DNA of 64,000 nt from Desulfopila sp. IMCC35006 (lineage in GTDB: Bacteria > Desulfobacterota > Desulfobulbia > Desulfobulbales > Desulfocapsaceae), in the NCBI RefSeq assembly GCF_005116645.1, contig NZ_SWCM01000003.1:248001-312000 (forward strand), read 5' to 3'. The first letter of the stretch is position 1, and the number at the start of each line of letters is the position of its first letter. The translations under genes were made by a program, and so were the position numbers. The notes beneath the pieces were generated by a model. It had not been told where the DNA came from. It ran no database searches and saw nothing but the letters and a program-made list of their open reading frames with translations. This document shows positions 8,574 through 17,114 of this stretch, piece after piece.

Positions 8574-9821
8574 CTATTTAAGCGCGTCTTCTTTGCTCAG
8601 GTGAAATGTGCCGGCGGCAACTTCATCGTCAATCTCCTTCAGTGCCCGCCGCATCTGCTTGAGGGCCTGATTGACTCGATTCTCGTTTTCCACCAGTGCC
8701 AGACGCAGATACTCATCCCCTTCAATGCCGAATCCTGCACCGGGCGCCAGGGCGACATTAGCCCGGTTCATCATCTCAATGGAAAATTTTATGGAGCCCA
8801 TCCGGACGTATGGTTCGGGAATTTTTACCCAGAGAAACATCCCCGCTTTCGGGGATTCGACTTCCCAGCCCATTTTTCTCAAACCATCACAGAGGAAATC
8901 CCGACGCTTTTGATAGACGGCCACCTGCTCCGTAATCTGATCGTCGCAATCCCGCATGGCAACGATTCCTGCCACCTGGATGGCCGAAAAAATCCCGTAG
9001 TCATAGTAGCCTTTGATCTTGGCCAACCCGCCGATCATCTCGGTGTTGCCGACACAATAGCCCAGACGCCAGCCCGCCATGTTATAGGATTTGGAAAACG
9101 AACCGAATTCGACCCCGACGTCCATGGCTCCCGGCACCTCAAGCAGGCTTGGTGCGACCACCCCGTCAAAGGTAATCTTGGCATAGGCGAAGTCGTTGAT
9201 AACCATAAAATTGTATTTCTTCGCCAGCTTCACCACCTCGACAAAAAATTCTTTAGACGCAAGCGTCCCGGTGGGGTTATGGGGATAGTTGAGCATCAGA
9301 AGTTTTGGCCCCGGATACAGCGATTTGCACATGCCGACGATCTGTGCCAGCATGGTGTCTTCCGAACTGAGCTGGATGCGCAGGACATTGGCACCGGCGA
9401 TCACTGCGGCGTAGACATGGATAGGAAAAGCCGGTGCAGGGGTCAGCACCGTATCTCCCGGTCCAAGCAAAGCCAGGCAGAGATGTGAAATCCCCTCTTT
9501 TGAACCGATGGTGCAGATAACATCGTCTTCCCCGGTCAAATCAACCCCGTAATTGCGTTTATAATAGAGGGCGATCTCCCGTTTGAGATTCTTCATGCCG
9601 CCGGCCACCGGATAGCGGTGCGTTTTCGGGTCAATGGCCACCTCGCACAGTTTGTCGGTAACCGGTCCGGGCGTTGGATCCATGGGGTTGCCCATGCCCA
9701 GATCAATCACATCGTCACCCTTCCAGCGCTTTTCCATTTTCATCTTATTGATCATGCCAAACAGATAGGGCGGCAACTGGTTCATGCGCTCGGCATAGCG
9801 TATCTTAAATTTTTCTTCCAT
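8574..9821 (-). CDS. Alanine-type aminotransferase (AlaC-like, class I/II)
   Basis: A 415-residue PLP enzyme of fold type I. The Schiff-base lysine is K244 in SFSKSYNMAGWR. Other PLP contacts are N183 (YPHNPTG), D210 and Y213 (INDFAYA), and R252. The long N-terminal helix (LPPYLFGMINKMK) and overall pattern resemble AlaC, the glutamate-pyruvate aminotransferase, and related enzymes often labelled LL-diaminopimelate aminotransferase. Cytoplasmic amino-acid metabolism. It is read toward rubrerythrin, 132 bp away, but a hairpin at 8499-8522 (TTCTCCC / GGGAGAA) lies between, so the two are probably separate units. Specificity among alanine, aspartate and others cannot be decided here. Confidence 0.8.
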   Translation of the reverse strand: MEEKFKIRYAERMNQLPPYLFGMINKMKMEKRWKGDDVIDLGMGNPMDPTPGPVTDKLCEVAIDPKTHRYPVAGGMKNLKREIALYYKRNYGVDLTGEDDVICTIGSKEGISHLCLALLGPGDTVLTPAPAFPIHVYAAVIAGANVLRIQLSSEDTMLAQIVGMCKSLYPGPKLLMLNYPHNPTGTLASKEFFVEVVKLAKKYNFMVINDFAYAKITFDGVVAPSLLEVPGAMDVGVEFGSFSKSYNMAGWRLGYCVGNTEMIGGLAKIKGYYDYGIFSAIQVAGIVAMRDCDDQITEQVAVYQKRRDFLCDGLRKMGWEVESPKAGMFLWVKIPEPYVRMGSIKFSIEMMNRANVALAPGAGFGIEGDEYLRLALVENENRVNQALKQMRRALKEIDDEVAAGTFHLSKEDALK

Positions 9822-10208
9822 GATTATCCTTTGGGCATAAGAATTGTGCTGTCATTAGAGGTGCATTGCTTCTTGGAATGCAGATTGGGCTATCGTACCA
9901 TTTTCGAATTCTCTTGCCAATCACAAGGTTTTTTTTGCAACGTGGCCATGCGCAATATTTTGACGAAATTGAGGACGAAAGATATATGCAAATGGGGGAT
10001 CAGGAGGGAACACGAGATTACCCTGCGGAGAACAGGGACTCTCCTTTAAACAGAATTGGCGTCTGCATCAGTCTGGATGGAAAAGACATGCATTGAGTCT
10101 CAACAAAACACCCCGGCCAAACCAGTAACTGCGGGCAATTTCAAGCTGCAGTGCCCCCTCAGGATTGCTACAGCCATCACCTGATTTTACCAGGGTGATT
10201 TAATTTTA
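9822..10208. other. Non-coding spacer between aminotransferase and small Cys-rich gene
   Basis: 387 bp with no convincing gene. Short open frames on the plus strand (for example 9866-10096) have no ribosome site or recognisable motif. An imperfect hairpin at 10176-10199 (ATCACC / GGTGAT, with a bulged CTG/CAG) lies just beyond the small Cys-rich gene on the minus strand and may be its terminator. Confidence 0.4.
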
Positions 10209-10292
10209 TTATCCTTTCGGACACTTACTGCAACGCTTGCCACCGTCTTTTTTCGCTTTGCCGCAACATTTTTTCTTCGTCTTCTTGGCCAT
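10209..10292 (-). CDS. Tiny Cys/Lys-rich protein (27 residues)
   Basis: A 27-residue gene with ATG start and TAA stop, preceded by a clear ribosome site (AAGGAG, 8 nt before the ATG). The sequence begins MAKKTKKKCCGKAKKDGG and ends CSKCPKG. It has four cysteines arranged CC and CxxC, and ten lysines among 27 residues. The four-cysteine spacing could hold one zinc or iron ion, and the lysines suggest nucleic-acid or phosphate contact. I have the impression of similar tiny proteins in other Desulfobacterota but cannot confirm it. It stands alone in an 830-bp spacer, so it is monocistronic. Function unknown. Confidence 0.6.
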   Translation of the reverse strand: MAKKTKKKCCGKAKKDGGKRCSKCPKG

Positions 10293-10654
10293 TATCCGCT
10301 CCTTAGTCGATAGAGTCCTTGCTGTTTTGCGGTCCATACTTCGCAAATTTGTTTGGTACTCCTAAAAAGTAAGCAATGCAGACGGGTTCGTCCAGCATGA
10401 TCGACCAGAATCGTCGCCGCCCAGCGATGAATATAAAATGAAAAAATTAATAATATATTCAATTACAGCAAGATGCCTCTCTTTTCTTCAAAACATCCTC
10501 GGCAGGAAAGAAAATCTCAAGCCTGTTTCTCTTCACCGCCAAAGCTGTTAACCAATTATCAGAAAGGAATTTTCTTCCGGGAAATTTCCCGATAGAGGCA
10601 AAACCACCGGCCTAACGTTGAGATGGTCTGAAAGGAGTGGACACCAAACACATG
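10293..10654. other. Upstream region of the small Cys-rich gene
   Basis: 362 bp without a gene. It contains a perfect 14-bp palindrome, CGGGAAATTTCCCG, at 10578-10591, close beyond the 3' end of the oxidoreductase gene. An AT-rich tract at about 10435-10465 could carry the promoter of the minus-strand small gene. No further structure recognised. Confidence 0.35.
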
Positions 10655-11791
10655 TCATGGCTCAGGCGGAATCAAAACGAAATTGCCAACATGTTTCTTC
10701 TCGAGAAACTCGCGTTGCGCTTCGGCTATGCGTTCGAGCGGGAATATTTTTGCGACAAGCGGCCGAACCTCACCGCGCTCGATGTACGAAATCAGATTGC
10801 TGAAAATGGGTTCATCCCATGCAGTGCAACCAATCAACGTCAAATCCTTCAGATAGAAGGTGCGCATGTCGAGTGTCACTAAAGGACCTCCGATCGCCCC
10901 GGAAGAAACGTATCTTCCACCTCGCTTCAGGGCCTGCAGCATGCCTCCGAAGGCTGGCCCCGCAACGTTGTCAATAACGACATCCACAGAGTTCTCGCCA
11001 AGACGGCCAACGACATCCTCGTTACGATCGATTACCGTATCCGCACCAATGGACAGCACTTGTTCCATCTTCGCCCTGGCCGCAATCGCTGTCACAGTGG
11101 CGCCACGTCGTTTTACCAGTTGCACCACGGCTGAGCCGACACCGCCGGAGGCTCCTGCGACTAAAACATGCTCCCCCTTACACACCTTGCCGCGATGCAC
11201 CATGTTTTCTGCGGTTCCGTAGGCACAGGGGACAGTTCCAAGCTCGGCATCGCTCCAGTCACAGTCCACGGGGAATACCTCTCCTGCGGGAGCTTTGACA
11301 AACTGAGCGAAGGCCCCGTCAAAATCAGACCCCATCCAGATATTGTCCATCGAGTCAAAACCTGACTTTCGCATACATGCCCGCACGAGTACGCGTGAAC
11401 CGATGGTACTTTCATCCCCGCCCGGGGCAACGGCAACAATGCGGCCACAGCAATCCGTGCCCTGGATGAAGGGGAAAGGTGTTGCCTCGTTCCACCCTCC
11501 GTCAGCTTTTTCTGTTGCCTGCCGGCCCTCAGTGATTGCGGCATCCTCGGTACCCGATGTTACCGAGGAAGAGTACCAGCCGATGCGTGTATTAATTTCA
11601 GTGTTGTTGACCCCGGCAGCGAGGACCTGCAGCAAAACCTCGCCCGGCTCAAGTATCGGCAGACGTACCACGCGGCACTGGAGTCTGTCGTATCCGCCAT
11701 TGCCGGCGGTGACAACCGCCTTCATCACTTTTCCAGAGTCTTTCGGATCAAATCGATCTTGTTTGGGATCGGTATCCCACGTAAATTTCAT
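10655..11791 (-). CDS. MDR-family NAD(P)H-dependent oxidoreductase (alcohol dehydrogenase / quinone reductase-like)
   Basis: A 378-residue medium-chain dehydrogenase/reductase. A GroES-like N-terminal part is followed by a Rossmann fold with GASGGVGSA at about residues 209-217. The zinc-binding Cys/His pattern of classical alcohol dehydrogenases is not evident, so a quinone-oxidoreductase-like or enoyl-type reductase activity is more likely. The start at 11791 is preferred over an upstream in-frame ATG at 11809, because AAGGAAG lies just before it at correct spacing. It stands alone. A MITE-like element sits just upstream of its promoter side. Substrate unknown. Confidence 0.72.
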   Translation of the reverse strand: MKFTWDTDPKQDRFDPKDSGKVMKAVVTAGNGGYDRLQCRVVRLPILEPGEVLLQVLAAGVNNTEINTRIGWYSSSVTSGTEDAAITEGRQATEKADGGWNEATPFPFIQGTDCCGRIVAVAPGGDESTIGSRVLVRACMRKSGFDSMDNIWMGSDFDGAFAQFVKAPAGEVFPVDCDWSDAELGTVPCAYGTAENMVHRGKVCKGEHVLVAGASGGVGSAVVQLVKRRGATVTAIAARAKMEQVLSIGADTVIDRNEDVVGRLGENSVDVVIDNVAGPAFGGMLQALKRGGRYVSSGAIGGPLVTLDMRTFYLKDLTLIGCTAWDEPIFSNLISYIERGEVRPLVAKIFPLERIAEAQREFLEKKHVGNFVLIPPEP

Positions 11792-11853
11792 GCTGAATCT
11801 TCCTTTCATTTCTGCGATGCGCTCGGATCATTGCAGAGAGATTGCAAAACTCT

Positions 11854-12043
11854 AATCGGAAATGTGATTACCACTACCCCTCAGCTATAGAGGGATATGA
11901 GATGCCCTTTGCACGGGTATTCCGCAGCCTGGATGGCTGCGGTCAAGCCCCCAGGGATGGGTTTATGGCGTCCCGTGCAAAGGGCACCTCATATCCCTCT
12001 ATATCTTCTAAGCTGAACTTTAGTGGTAATCACAATCGGAAAT
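11854..12043. mobile_element. MITE-like palindromic element with target duplication
   Basis: A 170-bp non-coding element (11864-12033) bounded by perfect 13-bp terminal inverted repeats, GTGATTACCACTA and its complement. It is flanked by a 10-bp direct repeat, AATCGGAAAT (11854-11863 and 12034-12043), as expected for a target-site duplication. Inside, an arm at about 11886-11916 pairs with 11972-12003 with about one mismatch. The loop holds two further hairpins, CCGCAGCC/GGCTGCGG and AAGCCC/GGGTTT. It encodes no protein of its own, so it would need a transposase in trans. It lies between the oxidoreductase and the osmoprotectant binding-protein gene. A REP-like structural repeat is the main alternative. 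Confidence 0.6.
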
Positions 12044-12140
12044 GAGTAATTATAGATATGAGAATGATTCACTGTTCTTGAAATCACCCCGGAAAGGGGA
12101 AGGAGAAGCCTTCACCCCTCTGGAGCCCAGCGCGGTAATC

Positions 12141-13052
12141 CTATTGGATCAGTTTTTTGCTTCTGAGCCACTCCATGGCCACATCGTGAACCGGTTTGTG
12201 GTCTACATCCACGGCCATGTTGAGCTGCTGCATCTCTTCCGTGGTCAGGTTGTCCGCAAGAGGTTTTAATATGGCTGGGATCTCCGGATATGTCTCAAGG
12301 ATTTCTTTCCTGACAACCGGTACGGGATTGTACACGGGGAAGAAAGACTTGTCGTCTTCAAGGTTTACAAAGCCGAAGGCCGCAATTCTGCCATCGGTGG
12401 CAAAACCCATTGCTGAATTGACCAGCCCTTCTTTCAATGCCTGGTAGGTAAGGCCCACCGACATTTTTTTGACCTGGTTCGGTGGTAGCTTGAAATTATA
12501 CATTTTCATGATCCCTTTAAATCCGTCAGGGCGTTCCCAGAATTCTGAATCCAGTGCAAATATAAGCTTGTCCGGATTTTTCGTGACGTAGCCCCCCAGA
12601 TCAGAGATACTCTTGATTCCGAGTTTCTCCGCTTCCGCCTTGCCCATCATCAGGGTATAGGTATTGTTGAACTTGACAGGATCGAGCCAGATAAGATCTT
12701 TTTCCGCATCAGCTTTTTTAACCCAGTCATAAACCTTCTCGGAAACGGTCATTGTTGCGGTATCTTTCTGCTTGTAATACAGCGTGTATGCCGTACCCGT
12801 ATACTCGTAATAGAGGTCGAACTGGCCATTTTCAAGCGATTTTCTGGCGATCACCGACCCGACCCCAGTCTTCAGTGTAACCTTGAAACCTGCCTGTTCG
12901 AGAAGGATAGCGGCAAGTTCCGGAAGCAGGAGCTGCTCTGTATAATTTTTCCCCCCGACGATCAGGCTTTTATCCTTGGCAAAGACACTTCCTGGTAAAA
13001 ATAGTGTCAAAATAAGCAGTGCCGAAAGAACAAGTTTACATATCGTTTTCAT
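12141..13052 (-). CDS. Osmoprotectant (glycine betaine/choline type) ABC importer, binding protein
   Basis: 303 residues with a signal peptide (cleavage near residues 24-26, PGSVFA). It belongs to the OpuAC/OsmF/ProX binding-protein group. It starts with the family pattern VGGKNYTEQLLLPELAAILLEQAG and has the aromatic YEYTGTAYTLYY stretch near residue 84, typical of quaternary-amine binding. It sits last in a four-gene minus-strand cluster (ATPase, permease, permease, binding protein), 146 bp after the second permease. It captures a compatible solute such as glycine betaine or choline in the periplasm. The exact ligand cannot be read from sequence. Confidence 0.85.
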   Translation of the reverse strand: MKTICKLVLSALLILTLFLPGSVFAKDKSLIVGGKNYTEQLLLPELAAILLEQAGFKVTLKTGVGSVIARKSLENGQFDLYYEYTGTAYTLYYKQKDTATMTVSEKVYDWVKKADAEKDLIWLDPVKFNNTYTLMMGKAEAEKLGIKSISDLGGYVTKNPDKLIFALDSEFWERPDGFKGIMKMYNFKLPPNQVKKMSVGLTYQALKEGLVNSAMGFATDGRIAAFGFVNLEDDKSFFPVYNPVPVVRKEILETYPEIPAILKPLADNLTTEEMQQLNMAVDVDHKPVHDVAMEWLRSKKLIQ

Positions 13053-13198
13053 GTCATACCTCCTTTTAGGCTCTTGGCGGAAACCAGAGAGCTCTATTTT
13101 TTGAGGATGTGAACAAAAAGGTATTTTGTCTTGTTTTTGTTCGCGTCCCTGGTTGGATCTTTATTTTTATGTCGAAAATCAACAAAACTATATCTTTC

Positions 13199-13930
13199 CT
13201 ACTTGGCAAGCCGGAGCCCCTTTGAAATCAGAACGAGCCCGAGGAGTTCAGAGAGAAAATCCGCCAAAAGGGCCAGCAGCGTTACCGGAATGGCACCGGC
13301 CAGCAGCTTGTCCGTCTGCATGAGACTTATTCCGGTGAATATAAGGTCCCCCAGGCCTCCTGCTCCGATGACATAGGCAAGCGCGGCTGTGCCGATATTG
13401 ATTATCAGGGCTACCCTGAACCCCGTAAGAATGACCTGCATGGCATTTGGTATCTCCACCTCCAGGAGAATCCGCAGAGGGGGCATGCCCATGCCTTTGC
13501 CGGCATCTATCAGTTCCGGGGGGACTGCGGTAATCCCGGCAAGAGTATTTCTCGCAATGGGGAGTATGGAATAGATGGTAAGCGCGAATATCGCCGGCTT
13601 CATGCCGATACCCAGGAAACTCATGGCCAGCGCCAGAACGGCAAGGGAGGGGATGGTTTGTCCCAGCCCGACAACATACATGCAGATCCCGGCGTATCTG
13701 CGAAATCGTGGTCTGGTAAGCACAATCCCTGCGGTTATTCCAATGATCGTGGCGAAGATCATACTTAAACTCACCATGTACATATGCTGGACGATCAACT
13801 CCAGGATAACCGGATATTCGTATGGATCAGAGAGTAATTCCATAAGACCCGTTCGTTCAAACGTCACACCCGCAATCAGTATGATGACGGCAATGACAAG
13901 CCTGTATAATTTTGCCAATAGTCTACTCAT
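13199..13930 (-). CDS. Osmoprotectant ABC importer permease 2
   Basis: A 243-residue inner-membrane permease. The open frame extends much further upstream, but that part overlaps the previous permease and is not protein-like. The ATG at 13930 overlaps the upstream stop by 4 bases (ATGA), showing translational coupling. A hydrophobic N-terminus is followed by about five membrane spans. The EAA-like loop contains IDAGKGMGMPPLRILLEVEIP, close to OpuC/YehW-type permeases. It forms a channel with the upstream permease. Confidence 0.85.
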   Translation of the reverse strand: MSRLLAKLYRLVIAVIILIAGVTFERTGLMELLSDPYEYPVILELIVQHMYMVSLSMIFATIIGITAGIVLTRPRFRRYAGICMYVVGLGQTIPSLAVLALAMSFLGIGMKPAIFALTIYSILPIARNTLAGITAVPPELIDAGKGMGMPPLRILLEVEIPNAMQVILTGFRVALIINIGTAALAYVIGAGGLGDLIFTGISLMQTDKLLAGAIPVTLLALLADFLSELLGLVLISKGLRLAK

Positions 13931-14595
13931 CGCGAAAGCTTCCTTTGCACCCTGATGCCTTCTGGTGTCGCAACCCGTTCCAACAGGGCCATCCCACCGT
14001 CCACGATTATGGCCAGCAGAGAAACAAGGATGGCGCCGCTCAGTATCATCTCCGGATATACCCGGGCAATACCCTGCTGGATGTATACCCCCAGTCCTCC
14101 TGCTCCAATATAGGTAGCGATAGCCGCAACGCCGATATTCATGACCGCGGCCGTCCTCAATCCCGCAATGATCACCGGCGTGGCCAGTGGAATTTCCAAC
14201 TCCCGCAGAAGTTTCCACTTACTCATGCCCATCCCCCTTCCTGCGTCCACCAGGGAAGAAGGAACATTCTTTATGGCAGTATAGGTGTTTCGGATAATAG
14301 GGAGCTGACTGTAGAGAACCAGGGCTATAACAGCAGGAACCTTTCCCAGGCCCATATCAAATATCGCCAGGAATGGAAGCATCAATCCAAACAGGGCGAG
14401 GGAGGGGATGGTCATAAGTATGTTGGCGCCATTCAGGACCCTGGATGCAAACTGCTCGTGCCTGGTAATAACGATACCCAAAACCACGCCGATGGGTGTG
14501 GCAATAAGCAGTGCTATCCCGACAATCCACACATGCTCCCAGGAGAGATACAAAACCTCGTTAAAGTTATCCATTATGAATCGCAGGGTGCTCAT
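13927..14595 (-). CDS. Osmoprotectant ABC importer permease 1
   Basis: 222 residues with about six hydrophobic spans. The cytoplasmic loop is VDAGRGMGMSKWKLLRELEIP, nearly the same as in the second permease, so the pair arose by duplication. It is coupled by 4-base overlaps both to the upstream ATPase and to the downstream permease. Homologues are OpuCB/OpuCD and E. coli YehY/YehW. Confidence 0.87.
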   Translation of the reverse strand: MSTLRFIMDNFNEVLYLSWEHVWIVGIALLIATPIGVVLGIVITRHEQFASRVLNGANILMTIPSLALFGLMLPFLAIFDMGLGKVPAVIALVLYSQLPIIRNTYTAIKNVPSSLVDAGRGMGMSKWKLLRELEIPLATPVIIAGLRTAAVMNIGVAAIATYIGAGGLGVYIQQGIARVYPEMILSGAILVSLLAIIVDGGMALLERVATPEGIRVQRKLSR

Positions 14596-15740
14596 GAAGA
14601 CACCTCGATTTCAACATTTTCTGTTTCATCGGCGTAACTTGCTTTTACCGCTTTCTGTATGTCATTGTAGGTGACCGTCCCGGCGAAGTTTTTATCTCCG
14701 TCCACCACGCAGAAGGTTGGGGTACTATACATAAGCATAGAAGAGAGAACATCCCGGAGCGGGGTCTTTTCCCTCAGAAAAATGGGATATGGTTCTACCA
14801 CGTCCCGTACCGGCCCGTCTTCATACTTGAGAGATTTCTGCGTAACGAAGCCAATCGGTCTGTTGTCTTCAATCACTATGCCGTAGCGGGATTCCTTTGT
14901 GTTCAGAAAATGTAATGCTTCCTGGCAACGGTCGGCACCCTGGATGATGTTCTTCGGCTTACGGTTGATAATGTCACTTACCCGCATGAGTCCTAGGACT
15001 TTCAGGGCCCTGTCGGCACCAACAAAGTCGGAGACGAATTTGTTTTTGGGCTGAGTCAGAATGATCTCAGGTGTGTCATATTGTACCAGGCGTCCCTTGT
15101 CGAAGATGGCAATGCGATCGCCCATCTTTATTGCTTCGTGTATATCATGCGAGACAAAGGCCACCGTCTTTTTCAGCTTTGCCTGAAGCTTGAGGAACTC
15201 GTCTTGAATCTCTTCTCGGTTAATGGGGTCTATCGCGCCGAAGGGCTCATCCATGAGAAGTATATTGGGGTCTGCGGCGAGTCCCCTGGCCACCCCCACT
15301 CGCTGTTGCTGACCACCAGAGAGCTCAGCGGGGTAACGATCCCTGTACAGATCAGGATCCAGGTTGGTCATTTGCAGCAGCTCATCAATGCGTTTGCTGA
15401 TACGCTCCTCATCCCAGTGCAAAAGTCTGGGAACGACAGCGATGTTTTCGGCTATGGTCTTGTTTGGGAAGAGCCCGATGGCCTGAATAACATATCCCAG
15501 GCGCTGCCTGAGCTGGACGACGTCAATATCCATGATATTCTGATCTTCTATGGTTATGACCCCTCGGGTGAGTGTCTCCAGTCTGTTGGTAAGACGCAGG
15601 GTAGTCGTTTTACCGCATCCCGAGGGACCGAGAAACACCACGACTTCGCCCTTCGGAATGGTGAAGCTTACATTATCAAGGGCAGTGACGGTATTGTTTC
15701 CCTTACCATAAATTTTTGTTACAGATTCATACGATATCAT
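14592..15740 (-). CDS. Osmoprotectant ABC importer ATPase with CBS domains
   Basis: A 382-residue ATPase of the OpuCA/YehX type. Walker A GPSGCGKT is at 38-45, the signature LSGGQ at about 140-144 and Walker B LLMDEP at 161-166. Two CBS repeats fill about residues 255-375. In this family the CBS pair senses ionic strength or nucleotides and gates transport. It is the first gene of the operon; the upstream 390 bp holds its promoter, not resolved here. Confidence 0.9.
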   Translation of the reverse strand: MISYESVTKIYGKGNNTVTALDNVSFTIPKGEVVVFLGPSGCGKTTTLRLTNRLETLTRGVITIEDQNIMDIDVVQLRQRLGYVIQAIGLFPNKTIAENIAVVPRLLHWDEERISKRIDELLQMTNLDPDLYRDRYPAELSGGQQQRVGVARGLAADPNILLMDEPFGAIDPINREEIQDEFLKLQAKLKKTVAFVSHDIHEAIKMGDRIAIFDKGRLVQYDTPEIILTQPKNKFVSDFVGADRALKVLGLMRVSDIINRKPKNIIQGADRCQEALHFLNTKESRYGIVIEDNRPIGFVTQKSLKYEDGPVRDVVEPYPIFLREKTPLRDVLSSMLMYSTPTFCVVDGDKNFAGTVTYNDIQKAVKASYADETENVEIEVSS

Positions 15741-16400
15741 TGGTAACCTCTTTATTCTCTGAACAGCTCATCTCTGTTTCAGGGTATTGGGATACTCTTA
15801 TCGCGGTCCTGCGGTTTCATACCATCAATAAGCGACAGAGCATTCCAGGTTTTATTCAGGTAGAGTGGGCTGGTTATTCACTGATCAAGCACCATTGGTG
15901 AGTTTTAGTTTCTCCATACAGGGACAGTATCTTGAACGAACAGAGAAAATATTGTCCTGGCCGGGTGCCTGCTGGCGGACCCAAGGCATAGCGGATTACC
16001 TAACATACTGAAATTGCAAGTCTAATGTTTTTCACAAGATCACAAAGAAGTAAAAAACACGATTTTCAGATTCTTACGGCAGAGACAGCAATTGACCATT
16101 CCCAAAGGGAAAATTGAAGCGAGGCGAACACATATTACCTATCAGTAGTAACCAGTAGTAACATATATGATCTTTCAATACAAGGTATCAGCCAGGCTGA
16201 ATTCGGTGTGCAATACAGGTCCCAGGACGGCACGAAAAATTTTACGCGCGGCAAAGCATGGAGGACAGTGAGCCTCCGATGAAGCATCTCATTTTGAAAA
16301 CCACCCAAAATGATCATTCCGTTTCTTGCTGGGCTTCCTGTTGAAGAAAATAATATGCCGCCGCGCAATCCAAGCGGAACAACCTCGCCACCCAGCTTGC
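15741..16400. other. Spacer with one doubtful small open frame
   Basis: 660 bp without a supported gene. A minus-strand frame at 16135-16368 could encode 77 residues (including the text KFFVPSWDLYCTPNSAWLI). It has no ribosome site that I can see and no family that I recognise. It ends in a perfect tandem 10-bp repeat CAGTAGTAAC (16143-16162). It may be a fragment of a lost gene. The left part should hold the promoter of the osmoprotectant operon. Confidence 0.3.
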
Positions 16401-16940
16401 CTACGACGCCGGATTGATGCCGGTAAATTGACTGACGAATTGAAGGTAACTGGTGCCGCCGACTGTCCTGCGCTGAATGGATCGGTATACGGCAGCCAAT
16501 ATCTTAACCACTTCATCGGAGTGTAGCTGAGAAAATGTCTTACCGGTATTTTGTGAAAACAAACGAAAACCTTCTTCCAACGCAGGCGAGTCTACCTGTG
16601 GCGCTTCGTCGTTGAAATGATACCTGTCGATCATCAGTTCAACCAACCGTGCTACCGTCCTGTCGTTCACATTGTGCGGGTCGTCCGCCCATACGCGGCA
16701 GAGGGTGGACTCAATCACATTGGCGATATCCTCCAGCTCGGGATTGTCCGCCATTTCCTGGGTCGTGAAATGCGGCACACTCCGATAATTACGGGTTGCA
16801 GCTGCTGATTTGAAGAAAGAGCATCCCGCACATTTTTCCTCTGAACGGGACCCACCGCAACACAGACTGCAGATAAAGGTTTCGATCGCTTTACATTTTC
16901 GTTTCCCTTTGCGGGAATTACAGATGGTACATTTTGCCAT
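16401..16940 (-). CDS. Hypothetical protein with N-terminal Cys-rich (zinc-type) module
   Basis: 179 residues; not recognised as a named family. The first 40 residues carry eight cysteines (C4, C7, C16, C24, C27, C28, C37, C40), enough for two metal sites, in the pattern CTIC ... CSLCC ... CAGC. The rest is helical and acidic with no obvious motif. The start at 16940 is chosen over one 6 codons upstream because GAGGT lies 7 nt before it. It is next to decayed defence-type genes but looks intact. A regulatory or scaffold role with nucleic-acid or protein binding is a guess. Confidence 0.55.
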   Translation of the reverse strand: MAKCTICNSRKGKRKCKAIETFICSLCCGGSRSEEKCAGCSFFKSAAATRNYRSVPHFTTQEMADNPELEDIANVIESTLCRVWADDPHNVNDRTVARLVELMIDRYHFNDEAPQVDSPALEEGFRLFSQNTGKTFSQLHSDEVVKILAAVYRSIQRRTVGGTSYLQFVSQFTGINPAS

Positions 16941-17114
16941 AATAATTACCTCATCCAAATGAGCTGTTTATTATTTCACCAGACTGTGTTTGTCATACTA
17001 TCCAGCCTACAGCTTCGCCAATTTTCTGATTCCGGCAGAAGGACATTGAAACTCATCGAGCAATTGGTTTCCACACTCAAGAAAGGCGCTATAGCTCGAG
17101 AACCAGTCACCTTG

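Noticed and set aside
13931-14218. N-terminal extension of the second osmoprotectant permease
   Set aside because: It overlaps the first permease in another frame, and the residues look like shadow sequence. The start at 13930 with a 4-bp overlap is far better.
16135-16368. Open frame of 77 residues on the minus strand
   Set aside because: No ribosome site, no recognised domain, and it ends inside a tandem 10-bp repeat. It may be a fragment, so it is only mentioned within the spacer.
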